This document shows positions 8,640 to 16,257 of a stretch of 46,260 nt of DNA, piece by piece. The notes under the pieces were generated by a model that was given only the letters and a program-made list of their open reading frames with translations, searched no databases and had not been told where the DNA came from. Where the stretch lies: positions 1 to 46,260 of the forward strand of contig JAEWRW010000005.1 in assembly GCA_023398815.1 (NCBI GenBank). Reading direction: 5' to 3'. Each line of letters starts with the position of its first letter. Within the stretch, counting starts at the first letter, position 1. Source of the DNA: Bacillota bacterium. Lineage in GTDB: Bacteria; Bacillota; Clostridia; Christensenellales; UMGS416. Made by a program: the position numbers and the translations under genes.

Positions 8640-8846
8640 AGCAGCATCCTCTGGGGTTGGGCACAGATTTGGGGGCAAACCATCCCCTTCCCCTGATACA
8701 TGCCCGCGGCGGACACCCCGCAAACAGGACGACCCCCATGGCCACACATACCGCTCCCCTTCTGATGGTTGTGCGGCCTCTTCCCGCCCAAAGTGCTGGA
8801 ATCTTCGACACCGCCCGACAAATTCCTTTCGATGGTGCAGCTGTGC

Positions 8847-8875
8847 AAAAAAATAAAAAACCCCAGCGGCTGGGG
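8847..8875 (-). terminator. Rho-independent terminator between flagellin and nlpC
   Basis: On the minus strand CCCCAG and CTGGGG arms (8861-8875) with a 3-base loop are followed by TTTTTT-A-TTTTTTT. It lies about 500 bases downstream of the flagellin terminator and about 210 bases upstream of the nlpC promoter, so it ends some other minus-strand transcript, or catches flagellin read-through. No coding gene is visible just upstream of it. Confidence 0.7.
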
Positions 8876-9040
8876 GCCTTCTCGCCTTCCTGCTTTTGCA
8901 CGGATCAGGGCCTGCATCTGCCCAGCAGCGCCTTGGCGATTCATGCGCAGGCGCACCATGCATCATGCATAACGTACCCGCCCCAGCCGCAGGCGCAAGC
9001 AAAATCCATCGGCACAAGCAACACCTCAGAAGCCGTCAGC

Positions 9041-9237
9041 CGATTCATTCGGCGACGGCACGAAGTAGCCTGCAAGGCGCACACGCCACCCGCCCGCAGG
9101 CGCGTCTCCCCGCTCTACCCGGCATGAGAAGTACAAAGAGGGGCCACGCGGCCCTTCGCATTGCTGCGCAATGCCACCCTACTCTCAACGATTCTAAAGA
9201 ATCGTCTGCCGCAGGGCTGGTCGCAACCTTCGGTTGC
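9041..9237. repeat. Hairpin-array island A (nlpC-flagellin gap)
   Basis: The 8640-9357 gap has no convincing gene on either strand. It holds consecutive perfect inverted repeats: GCCGA/TCGGC around 9040-9052, GGGCC/GGCCC (9141-9154), GCATTGC/GCAATGC (9158-9174), ACGATTC/GAATCGT (9188-9205) and GCAACC/GGTTGC (9223-9237). The arms differ in sequence, so these are not copies of one repeat. The 14-mer CGATTCATTCGGCG at 9041 also occurs at 29225. Confidence 0.5.
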
Positions 9238-9357
9238 TGCTCGCCCATGCAGCCCGGGCGGGGCCCAACGGGCGACATGCGCGGCGCGTGGCACCCCCAA
9301 ACCCCATGACAAGTGCTCTTCCCTCGCGGCTGACGCGCAGCGACAGCCGCAAAACGC

Positions 9358-9381
9358 AAAAAAGGGAGGATTGCTCCTCCC
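9358..9381 (-). terminator. Flagellin terminator
   Basis: On the minus strand GGGAGGA and TCCTCCC arms (9364-9381) enclose a GCAA loop and are followed by six T (9358-9363). It sits 24 bases after the flagellin stop codon, in the correct orientation to end the flagellin message. Confidence 0.9.
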
Positions 9382-9405
9382 TTTCCTGTCTCACCGTTGT
9401 TTGAA

Positions 9406-10215
9406 TTACTTGAGCAGCTGCAGAACGCTCTGGGGCGCCTGGTTGGCCTGGGCCAGCATGGCGGTGGCGGCCTGCTGCAGAATGCTGTCCTTGGTGTACT
9501 CCATCATTTCCTTGGCCATATCCACGTCGCGGACGCGGCTTTCGGCGGCGGAGAGGTTCTCGGACGAAGCGTTCTGGTTGTTGATGACATGCTCGAGCTT
9601 GTTCTGCTGAGCGCCGTAGGTGGCGCGGCTGGTGTTCAGCTCGGTGATGGCATCCTCAACGGCGGCAGCGGTGACGGCTTCCACACCACCAACGGTGGTA
9701 GCGGCGTCGGTCAGGGCCTTCAGCGCGTCGAAATCGGTGGTCGTCAGCTGGGCCACGGTGATCGTGGTCAGGCCATCCTCGCCATAGGCGATGGTGGTGT
9801 CGCTGGTGAAGACTTCGGTGCCGTTGAACTTGGTGTTGTCGATGATCTCCTGAGCGGCGACGCCCAGAGCGGTCATCTCAGAACCGATGTTCAGCTTGTC
9901 ATCGTCGCTGTAGGTACCGTTGGTGGCCTGCACAGCCAGTTCCTTCAGACGGACGAGCATGTCGCTGATCTCGCTGGTGGCGCCTTCAGCCGTCTGGATG
10001 TAGGAGATGCCGTCCTGGGCATTGCGGGTGGCCTGGTCCAGACCACGGATCTGGCTGCGCATCTTCTCGGAGATCGAGAGACCGGCGGCGTCATCGGCGG
10101 CGCGGTTGATGCGGTAGCCGCTGGAGAGCTTCTCCATGGACTTGCTGCTGGCGTTGTTGTTGACGGTGAGCTGACGATAGGTGTTCATTGCGGTGAGGTT
10201 GTGATTGATACGCAT
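9406..10215 (-). CDS. hag: Flagellin
   Basis: Main filament subunit, 269 residues, the short Hag type. The D0/D1 N-terminus (MRINHNLTAMNTYRQL; ASSKSMEKLSSGYRINRAADDAAGLSISEKMRSQIRGL) and C-terminus (DVDMAKEMMEYTKDSILQQAATAMLAQANQAPQSVLQLL) are textbook. Only a short variable centre (about 140-200) lies between, so the outer D2/D3 domains are minimal. ATG start with AAGGAGG eight bases upstream. It is monocistronic: sigma-28 promoter at 10342-10368, about 120-base leader with a CsrA-type hairpin, terminator at 9358-9381. fliW-csrA lies directly upstream. Confidence 0.97.
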   Translation of the reverse strand: MRINHNLTAMNTYRQLTVNNNASSKSMEKLSSGYRINRAADDAAGLSISEKMRSQIRGLDQATRNAQDGISYIQTAEGATSEISDMLVRLKELAVQATNGTYSDDDKLNIGSEMTALGVAAQEIIDNTKFNGTEVFTSDTTIAYGEDGLTTITVAQLTTTDFDALKALTDAATTVGGVEAVTAAAVEDAITELNTSRATYGAQQNKLEHVINNQNASSENLSAAESRVRDVDMAKEMMEYTKDSILQQAATAMLAQANQAPQSVLQLLK

Positions 10216-10223
10216 TGGGTGTT

Positions 10224-10259
10224 CCTCCTTGATTTATCGTGTCCCGGCATCCGTGCCGG
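10224..10259 (-). promoter_or_regulatory. Putative CsrA-binding leader of flagellin mRNA
   Basis: In the flagellin leader the minus strand forms CCGGCA-CGGA-TGCCGG (10244-10259), a perfect 6-bp stem with GGA in the loop. The next GGA is in the Shine-Dalgarno AAGGAGG (10224-10230), 13 bases downstream. Two GGA sites, one in a hairpin loop and one on the ribosome binding site, is the arrangement known for hag control by CsrA in Bacillus subtilis. Confidence 0.7.
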
Positions 10260-10341
10260 TGACCGTCTGTTTTATTTACGCCCTGGTTGGCCTTTGTGGT
10301 TGGCGCCTTGTCCTTCGGCCTTCCTTGGGCTGGCAAAACTT

Positions 10342-10368
10342 ATATCGTGGGCCCTGCTGAATCTCTTA
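10342..10368 (-). promoter_or_regulatory. Sigma-28 promoter of flagellin
   Basis: Minus-strand TAAGAGAT (10361-10368), 11-base spacer, CACGATAT (10342-10349). Same spacing and nearly the same boxes as at 8613 and 17048. The inferred transcript start near 10335 gives a leader of about 120 bases. Confidence 0.85.
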
Positions 10369-10403
10369 AGACCTTTTTTCTAAAAATTTTCAGGGCCGGT
10401 GGG

Positions 10404-10637
10404 TTACTCGCTCTTGTGCTCCCCGCCCAGGCGCTCGGCCAGGTTGACCATGGGCGCGTCGGCGGCTTCGCGGTTCGTCCGGGTGATCTCCTCCAGCAAT
10501 TCCTTGCGGTAGATCTTCATGGCTTTGGGGGCACTGATGCCGATGCGCACGCGATCCGCGTCCACGCCGACCACGGTGATCGTGATGTCGTCCCCCAGTT
10601 GGATCGACTCATTGAGCTTTCTTGTCAGCACCAACAC
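10404..10637 (-). CDS. csrA: Translational regulator CsrA
   Basis: RNA-binding dimer that blocks translation at GGA motifs; in Gram-positive flagellar systems its main target is flagellin mRNA, and FliW relieves it. 77 residues: MLVLTRKLNESIQLGDDITITVVGVDADRVRIGISAPKAM is the conserved core, with a typical RKELLEEI helix and a C-terminal extension. The GTG start follows the fliW stop with no gap, and its ribosome binding site AAGGAGGG lies within the end of fliW, so the two are likely translationally coupled. Confidence 0.96.
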   Translation of the reverse strand: MLVLTRKLNESIQLGDDITITVVGVDADRVRIGISAPKAMKIYRKELLEEITRTNREAADAPMVNLAERLGGEHKSE

Positions 10638-11090
10638 CTAGCGGCCCTCCTTCATCCTCGCGCTGAGGGCCTCATAAATGGGCTGGCGCATGGAATACTC
10701 GCCATTCTCTAGCACCACCTGCCGACCGATGTTCCGCGCGATGTTGATGAGGATTGGCGCGGCCAAGTTGACCGTCATGGCGGAAAGCTCCTCCGGCAGC
10801 ACGGCGACGTTGACCACCAGCAAGTCCTCCTCCTGATCCAGTTGCAGCTCGTCAAAGACGGCTTCCTCCACGCTGGGGGCGTAGTTCTCGTCCACCAGCA
10901 GGGGGTTGATGACCGGAATGGCGATGTCGCCATCCTCCACCGACTGCAACCAGTAGAACGGAGCGGTCTCCTCGGCCTTGATGAGGACGCTGTTCTCCAT
11001 GCAGGGCAAGCCGGGAATCCCCTGTGCAAAGCGGATGATCTTATCATCCGGGATGCTGACCTGTCCGAAGCGTCGTGTCGAAAACTCCAT
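10638..11090 (-). CDS. fliW: Flagellar assembly factor FliW
   Basis: 150 residues. FliW binds free flagellin or CsrA, so that CsrA is released to repress flagellin translation only when flagellin builds up. Typical segments: RRFGQVSIPDDKIIRFAQGIPGL near the start, PFYWLQSVEDGDIAIPVINPLL, and NLAAPILINIARNIGRQVVLENGEYSMRQPI near the end. I start at ATG 11090, with GGGGAAGG upstream, rather than at an in-frame ATG at 11111 that lacks a binding site. Order DUF6470-fliW-csrA-flagellin is the Bacillus order. Confidence 0.95.
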   Translation of the reverse strand: MEFSTRRFGQVSIPDDKIIRFAQGIPGLPCMENSVLIKAEETAPFYWLQSVEDGDIAIPVINPLLVDENYAPSVEEAVFDELQLDQEEDLLVVNVAVLPEELSAMTVNLAAPILINIARNIGRQVVLENGEYSMRQPIYEALSARMKEGR

Positions 11091-11152
11091 TGCTGCCTTC
11101 CCCTTTACCATGCCCTGTACGGGCGGTCGTCAAACATTTGTTTCGCAGTTTT

Positions 11153-11743
11153 TTACAGATATTTATCCACGAATTTGCTGTTCTCGTCGTGTTTGTAATG
11201 CACCTTGATGGCAATCTCCGGGTGCTTCTTCAGGCGGATCTCCACATGGTGGGGTTCCACCGTAATATCGGCCCAGGCGCTGACATCCCACTGCATGCGC
11301 AGCGAGCTTGGTGACCAGTCGATGTTCATGTACCCCGGCTCCCACTCGATGTTGGGCGGGGGCAGCGACATGGTGTTGAGCTCGAACGGCTCGGCCTGCG
11401 TCAGCATGTTCTGCTGCGCCAGCGCGCCCACCGAGCTGCCGCTTTCAATCTGCGCAAGCTGGGTGCCCTCGCTGGCGATCCTGGCCACCGCGTCCAACCC
11501 GTTCTGGAACGCGGTCTGGTAGGCCTCGTCGTTGCTCTTGAACACCGGGCCACGGCCCAAAAGGCGGGAGATCTGCTCGCGGTTGATGCGCATCGTGGGC
11601 AGCTTCCGGTTGATCGTCATGGCAGCGCGATTTCGCGCCACGTTCAACACGGGCCGACGGCGCCGAATCTGCACCTTCGCCTTTTGGGTGGTGATGTCCA
11701 GTTGTCCCCTCGTGGTGGTGATTTCCAGTTTCGCGTGGTTCAT
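11153..11743 (-). CDS. DUF6470 family protein (YviE-like)
   Basis: 196 residues, soluble, no signal peptide. The N-terminus (LEITTTRGQLDITTQKAKVQIRRRRPVLNV) and C-terminus, with repeated beta-like W/Y patterns (IEWEPGYMNIDWSPSSLRMQWDVSAWADITVEPHHVEIRL), fit the YviE/DUF6470 family, which sits between flgL and fliW in Bacillus and many clostridia. Its function is not known. The start is ATG 11743, shortly after flgL. Position in a sigma-28 unit with fliW and csrA suggests a link to filament assembly or its control; this is inference. Confidence 0.75.
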   Translation of the reverse strand: MNHAKLEITTTRGQLDITTQKAKVQIRRRRPVLNVARNRAAMTINRKLPTMRINREQISRLLGRGPVFKSNDEAYQTAFQNGLDAVARIASEGTQLAQIESGSSVGALAQQNMLTQAEPFELNTMSLPPPNIEWEPGYMNIDWSPSSLRMQWDVSAWADITVEPHHVEIRLKKHPEIAIKVHYKHDENSKFVDKYL

Positions 11744-11783
11744 AGCATCCGTGCCACCTTTACCAGCGCTGCGTCATCCTGGC

Positions 11784-12722
11784 TCAGCGCAAAAAGTCTG
11801 CCAAAGACGGTTCGATGACCTTCGCGCCAACCTCCAGGGCTGCGCGGTAGATCGCCTCCGCCATTTTGAACTGCATGGTCGTCTCGGCCTGGTCAATATC
11901 CTGCACCTTGGAGAGCGTCTTGGTGTAGTTGATCTCGTTGGAGTCCAGACTGTCCTGCATGGCCTCCAACCGGTTTTGCTTGGCACCGACCTCGGCCTCC
12001 AGCGCCAGCGCATTCTCCTGGGCGGTCTGCACCTTACCGGAGAACGCCGCGATATCCGCCGAGGTGCTGGCGGGGTTCTCCAGCGTGGTCTGCAGGTCGG
12101 AGAGCATGGCGTAGAGGTTGTCCGCGCCGGTGCCAAAGAGCTCTACCCCGGTGGTGGAGACCTCGGTGAGCACACTGTCGCCAGTGGCGTACACGATGGA
12201 CTGGCCGGCCAGCGCGTCAATGACGGTGGTCGACGCCGTGGTCAGGTCCACCCCATTGTACAGCAGATTCCCGCCCGCATCAAAGGTGAAGGGCTCCTGG
12301 GCTGTGTTGTAGCCGCCGAAGATGTAGCGCCCGCCGTAGCTGGCGTTGCCCAGATCCACAATGTGGGCCTTCATTTCCTTCACCAGTTGGGCCGTTGCCA
12401 GCCGGTCCTCCTCCGACATGGTGCCGGTAGCGGCACGCACGGTGTTCTCATGAATGGTGGCCAGCACATCGTTGATCTCGGAGATCGACGTTTCGCTCTG
12501 ATCGAGCCACGCCCGGGCATCCTCAATGGCGCTGGTGTTCGTCTCCACCTTGTTGAGTTTGCTGCGGCTGTTGAGGACGCTCAGCAGCCCAATGGGGTCG
12601 TCGCTCAGTTTGTTCATGCGGCGGCCACTGGCAAGCTGGTCCTGGTAGGTATTCATGATGGACATATTGCCATTCAGGTTGTTCAGGAAATTGTTGACCA
12701 TCATGGCATTGGTGATTCGCAT
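11784..12722 (-). CDS. flgL: Hook-filament junction protein FlgL
   Basis: Second hook-filament junction protein (HAP3), 312 residues. The N-terminus MRITNAMMVNNFLNNLNGNMSIMNTYQDQLASGRRMNKLSDDP and the C-terminal helix (IDQAETTMQFKMAEAIYRAALEVGAKVIEPSLADFL) are flagellin-like D0/D1 segments, as in all FlgL. ATG start with GGAGGAGG six bases upstream. It lies 33 bases after flgK in the usual flgK-flgL order. Confidence 0.96.
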   Translation of the reverse strand: MRITNAMMVNNFLNNLNGNMSIMNTYQDQLASGRRMNKLSDDPIGLLSVLNSRSKLNKVETNTSAIEDARAWLDQSETSISEINDVLATIHENTVRAATGTMSEEDRLATAQLVKEMKAHIVDLGNASYGGRYIFGGYNTAQEPFTFDAGGNLLYNGVDLTTASTTVIDALAGQSIVYATGDSVLTEVSTTGVELFGTGADNLYAMLSDLQTTLENPASTSADIAAFSGKVQTAQENALALEAEVGAKQNRLEAMQDSLDSNEINYTKTLSKVQDIDQAETTMQFKMAEAIYRAALEVGAKVIEPSLADFLR

Positions 12723-12755
12723 GGTGTTCCTCCTCCGGGGGTTCGTGGGGATCGA

Positions 12756-14234
12756 TTACCTGCCGACGACGCCCATCTTGCTGATGATGGTATCCAGCGC
12801 CTCATCGATGGTGGTGATGACGCGGGCGGCAGAGGTATACGCGTGCTGGTACTTGATGAGGTTGGTCATCTCTTCGTCCATCGACACACCTGAGACCGAG
12901 GTGCGCTGGGTGTCGATGCTGTCCGTCAGGGTCGCCTCGGCGTCCCTCATCTGGTTGGTGTGGGAGATCTCCAACCCCATGGAGGTGATGACGCTGTTGT
13001 AATAGCTGTTGATGGTGCCGAAGCCGCTGATGTCGGTCGTCTCCAGCTTATAGAGGTTCAGCGCGTTCTGGTAATTGCCGCGCAGGGTGTCATCGGTGAT
13101 CTCCTGGTCGGAGGCGGCGATGTTGTAAACGCTGGCCAGCACCTCGGCCGAGAGCGAGAAGTTGGCCGCCGTCACCGTGCCGGTCTCGTCAAAGAAGTTG
13201 ACGCCATTGACCGACGTGTTGCCGTTGCTGGCGTCGGGCAGGGTGTAGCCGGCGGCATGGATGGCGTTGAACTCATGGGCCATGGTGGCCGCCAAGGTAT
13301 CGAGCTGGTGCATGTAGTAGGGAATGCCCTGGTTGCTGGCGCTGTCGCCATCCCGCAGATCCTGGTAGGAGCGGAGGGAGCCGGTGGTCGCGTTGACCGC
13401 GGTGCCATTGTCCGTCCAGGTCACGGAGTAATAGTCGGACGCCCCGGTGAAGGGGTTGGTCACGTTCTGGGTCGCCGTGAGCGTACGCACCGCGTCGTGC
13501 ACCACCAGGTCCTCGCCGGCCAGTTGCACCGTCAGGTGCCCGCTGGCGTCCTCGGAGGACGTGATGTTCGCGAGGCCTGAGAGCTTATCGAGCAGCACGT
13601 TGCGCTGGTCGCGCAGGTCATTGGCCGACTCGCCATTGAGTTCAAAGCGCGCAATCTGCACATTGAGGTCGGCAATGTTGCGGGCGATGTCGTTGATCTG
13701 GGTGACGGTGGTGTTGATGGCGTCGTTCATCTCGGCTGCCTTGTCCGTCAGCTGGCTGGCAATCTGCTGGAACGTATCCACCATGTTCTGGGCGGTCTGC
13801 TGCACGTTGGTGCGGTATTCCTTGCTCTCCGGGTCGCGCGAGAGACTCTGCAGGCTGTCAAAGAAGTCGCTGATGGCGGTGGAGAGGCCGCTGTCGCCGG
13901 TCTCGTCCAGGAGACCCTCAACGTAGGACAGGGCATCCGAACGGGTGTCCCAATACTGGTACTGTGCGTTCTCCGCCCGGTACTGCCTGTCCAGGAAGAT
14001 GTCACGCACCTGCTCGATGCCCAGGATCGTGGTGCCCGCGCCCGAGGTGCCATGCGCCAGATCAGCCAGCTTGACCGTGCCCACGCCCAACGCCGCGCTC
14101 GTTTGAATGAGCCGCTGGCGGGTGTAGCCCACGGTGTTGGCGTTGGAGATGTTGTGCCCGGTCAGGTTGAGGGCGCTCTGGCTGGCATAAAGGCCGGTGC
14201 GGGCAATTTCCAGTCCGTAGAAGGTCGAGCTCAT
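12756..14234 (-). CDS. flgK: Hook-filament junction protein FlgK
   Basis: First hook-filament junction protein (HAP1), 492 residues. The N-terminus MSSTFYGLEIARTGLYASQSALNLTGHNISNANTVGYTRQR carries the rod/hook-family ANT-GYTRQ signature. The C-terminus (SVSGVSMDEEMTNLIKYQHAYTSAARVITTIDEALDTII) is the matching D0 helix. I start at ATG 14234, five bases after the flgN stop, with AAAGG upstream; an in-frame extension to 14306 would overlap flgN and is Pro-rich noise. Confidence 0.96.
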   Translation of the reverse strand: MSSTFYGLEIARTGLYASQSALNLTGHNISNANTVGYTRQRLIQTSAALGVGTVKLADLAHGTSGAGTTILGIEQVRDIFLDRQYRAENAQYQYWDTRSDALSYVEGLLDETGDSGLSTAISDFFDSLQSLSRDPESKEYRTNVQQTAQNMVDTFQQIASQLTDKAAEMNDAINTTVTQINDIARNIADLNVQIARFELNGESANDLRDQRNVLLDKLSGLANITSSEDASGHLTVQLAGEDLVVHDAVRTLTATQNVTNPFTGASDYYSVTWTDNGTAVNATTGSLRSYQDLRDGDSASNQGIPYYMHQLDTLAATMAHEFNAIHAAGYTLPDASNGNTSVNGVNFFDETGTVTAANFSLSAEVLASVYNIAASDQEITDDTLRGNYQNALNLYKLETTDISGFGTINSYYNSVITSMGLEISHTNQMRDAEATLTDSIDTQRTSVSGVSMDEEMTNLIKYQHAYTSAARVITTIDEALDTIISKMGVVGR

Positions 14235-14238
14235 GTCG

Positions 14239-14739
14239 TCATACCTTTCTGTCCAACAGGGTTCGGGCGGCGGTGGTGGCGCTGCGGGTATCAGCCCCGG
14301 CACCATAGGTGGGCACCACCTGCTCCCGCACCGATGTGTTGATCATAAACTGCACGTACTGCATGTTCATTTCCAGCAGTTTCATGTTGATGGCGTTGTG
14401 CTGGGTCTGTTGCTCCACCAGGGTGGTCAGCTCCTCCCGCAGGGCGGCGAGGCGGCTGGATTCCTCTGGCGCGGCGCGCTCAATCAAAAGGCTCATGCAC
14501 ACGTCGGAGGCGGGCACGCCCAGCTCCTGCGCCAGCTCCCCGATGGAAGCGTTCTGATCCCGCTCAATGGCGCTGATGCGCACCAAGGCTTCTTGCTCGC
14601 CATCGATGATGGCCTGCAGGGCGTCCACGTTGCCGTCGGCAATGGCGCGCACCTTGCGCTGCGCCAGATCAAGCAGCGAGCGCTGCTCCTCCCGCTGACG
14701 ATCCAGTATGTCAATCATCCGCTCAATGGCGCTGCTCAT
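14239..14739 (-). CDS. flgN: Export chaperone FlgN
   Basis: 166 residues, largely helical. FlgN keeps FlgK and FlgL export-competent and delivers them to the gate. Pattern IERMIDILDRQREEQRSLLDLAQRKVRAIADGNVDALQAIIDGEQ and the long second helix around 95-130 fit the FlgN family. Its ATG overlaps the flgM stop (ATGA), and flgK follows directly, so it is produced alongside its clients. Confidence 0.9.
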   Translation of the reverse strand: MSSAIERMIDILDRQREEQRSLLDLAQRKVRAIADGNVDALQAIIDGEQEALVRISAIERDQNASIGELAQELGVPASDVCMSLLIERAAPEESSRLAALREELTTLVEQQTQHNAINMKLLEMNMQYVQFMINTSVREQVVPTYGAGADTRSATTAARTLLDRKV

Positions 14740-15020
14740 GTGGCATCCTCACTTTTGCCCAGCATCCGGTCAGCCACCTGGGCGGCGGAGACCGAATAGG
14801 TGCCCTTGCGGATGCGCTGGGCCAGATCCTCAATGCGGCGGGGGTCGACGGAGTCGGCCTCACGGGCGGCCTTCATGCCGTCCAGAATGCCGCGGGCCTC
14901 GCTGGAGAGCTCCACCTTGTCGCTGCGGCTGGCCACCGGCTGCACCGAGGTGTCGTTGAGCCGTTCCGCGTTGCTGTATTTCTTCACCTGAAGTTGTGTG
15001 TAGATTTCAGAGATTCTCAT
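14736..15020 (-). CDS. flgM: Anti-sigma-28 factor FlgM
   Basis: 94 residues. FlgM holds FliA inactive until the hook-basal body is complete, when FlgM is exported. The N-terminal half is polar and probably disordered. The C-terminal half shows the sigma-binding pattern: DKVELSSEARGILDGMKAAREADSVDPRRIEDLAQRIRKGTYSVSAAQVADRML. ATG start with GAGGATG upstream. It lies between yvyF and flgN and behind a sigma-28 promoter, so it is made by the sigma factor it inhibits. Confidence 0.94.
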   Translation of the reverse strand: MRISEIYTQLQVKKYSNAERLNDTSVQPVASRSDKVELSSEARGILDGMKAAREADSVDPRRIEDLAQRIRKGTYSVSAAQVADRMLGKSEDAT

Positions 15021-15031
15021 GGTTTCATCCT

Positions 15032-15475
15032 CTAGCGGTCCTTTGGGTCACGGGTGCGCAGCACATGCATTCTGGACTTGCCGTCGTCGGGTTTGACGCC
15101 CTTGGGCTGTGCCGGCCGGGTTGGCGTGGGCTCGGCCTTTAGCCGGGCCTGCTCCACCTGCTGAGCAATGCGCTGGCGGCAGGCACTGCAGTAACGCCCA
15201 GTGGTGACCGGCGCGCCGCACCCGAGGCAACGAACGCCAGTGCCCCCCGCGTCGCCATTCAACTGCAATCGACCCTCCCGCACCAGGTAGAGGACGGACT
15301 TCTCGTCCACCTCCGCTCCTTCGGCGATCTCGGAGGAGATGCTGTCCGGGTACCGGTCCAGATAGTTGCGGATTTGCAGATATTTCCGATCGAGCTCGTC
15401 CACGCAGTTGGGGCAAAGATCCGACATCCCCTGGAAGAGCTTCCGACAGAATTTACAGGTTCGGATGTTGTTCAT
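15032..15475 (-). CDS. yvyF: YvyF family flagellar operon zinc-ribbon protein
   Basis: 147 residues, soluble. It has two four-cysteine clusters of the zinc-ribbon type: C7-C10-C21-C24 at the N-terminus (TCKFCRKLF, LCPNC) and C83-C86-C96-C99 in the C-terminal half (RCLGCG, YCSACR). Between them lies a helical segment with a possible helix-turn-helix (GAEVDEKSVLYLVREGRL). This matches the YvyF family, found just upstream of flgM in Bacillus and clostridia, whose molecular role is unknown. I start at ATG 15475 with AGGAGGG six bases upstream. DNA or RNA binding is possible from the fold type but unproven. Confidence 0.85.
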   Translation of the reverse strand: MNNIRTCKFCRKLFQGMSDLCPNCVDELDRKYLQIRNYLDRYPDSISSEIAEGAEVDEKSVLYLVREGRLQLNGDAGGTGVRCLGCGAPVTTGRYCSACRQRIAQQVEQARLKAEPTPTRPAQPKGVKPDDGKSRMHVLRTRDPKDR

Positions 15476-15486
15476 GGTCAACCCTC

Positions 15487-16248
15487 CTAGCGTACCAGGC
15501 TGTTGGCCGTGGCGTCCATCTCATCCGCTGTGGTGATGGAGCGCCCAAGCATGGAGTAGAGCCGCTGCGACTGCAGAAGGAGGCTCATTTCCTGGGACAT
15601 GTCGACGTTGGAACCCTCCAACGCGCCCTGGGCGACGGTGACGCCCTCGCCCGCGGGGGCCGCCGCGCCGGAGGCCACGGTGGCCGCGAACTTGCTGCCG
15701 CCCACCGCCGAGAGACCCTCGGGGTTGACGAAGGTCGCCAGACCCAGTTGCCCCAGCGCCGTGGTGCCCATGGAGAGGTTGCCGGCTTTATCGACCGCCA
15801 GTCCCTCGCCGGTGCTGTTGGGCAGGGTGATGGGCTGGCCGTTGGCGTCAAGCACGAAATACCCGTCCGCGGTCGTCAGGTAGTTGGTCGCGCCGACCTG
15901 GCTCACCTGGAACGCGCCGTCCCGGGTGTAGTAGGTGTTGCCCGCGCCATCGCCCACGGTGAAGTAGGCATTGCCGCTGACCATGAAATCCAGGTTGCGG
16001 TCGGTCTGCACGGCGGCCCCGTCGGTCGTGCTGCGCCCGGTGGCGGCCACCAGCGCGCCCGCGCCGGCCTGCAGGTTGGCCTCGGCCTCTTCAATCTGGC
16101 GCATCTGTGCATACAGCGCGTCGGAGAAATTGACCCGCCAAGCCTGGTAGCCCGTCGTGTTGACGTTCGCCAGATTATTGGCGATGGTATCGATTCCATA
16201 TTGCTGACTACGAAGGGCGGTCAGCGCGGTGTAGAGTGCTTGCGTCAT
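15487..16248 (-). CDS. flgG: Flagellar rod protein, FlgG/FlhP type
   Basis: 253 residues. Distal-rod protein of the axial family. N-terminus MTQALYTALTALRSQQYGIDTIANNLANVNTTGYQAWRVNFSD with the ANNLANVNTTGY signature. C-terminus EGSNVDMSQEMSLLLQSQRLYSMLGRSITTADEMDATANSLV is the matching D0 helix. It follows the other rod gene by nine bases, with AAGGAG before its ATG. In Bacillus the corresponding pair is flhO-flhP. Which of the two is FlgF and which FlgG cannot be settled by eye. Confidence 0.85.
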   Translation of the reverse strand: MTQALYTALTALRSQQYGIDTIANNLANVNTTGYQAWRVNFSDALYAQMRQIEEAEANLQAGAGALVAATGRSTTDGAAVQTDRNLDFMVSGNAYFTVGDGAGNTYYTRDGAFQVSQVGATNYLTTADGYFVLDANGQPITLPNSTGEGLAVDKAGNLSMGTTALGQLGLATFVNPEGLSAVGGSKFAATVASGAAAPAGEGVTVAQGALEGSNVDMSQEMSLLLQSQRLYSMLGRSITTADEMDATANSLVR

Positions 16249-16257
16249 GGATGCTCC

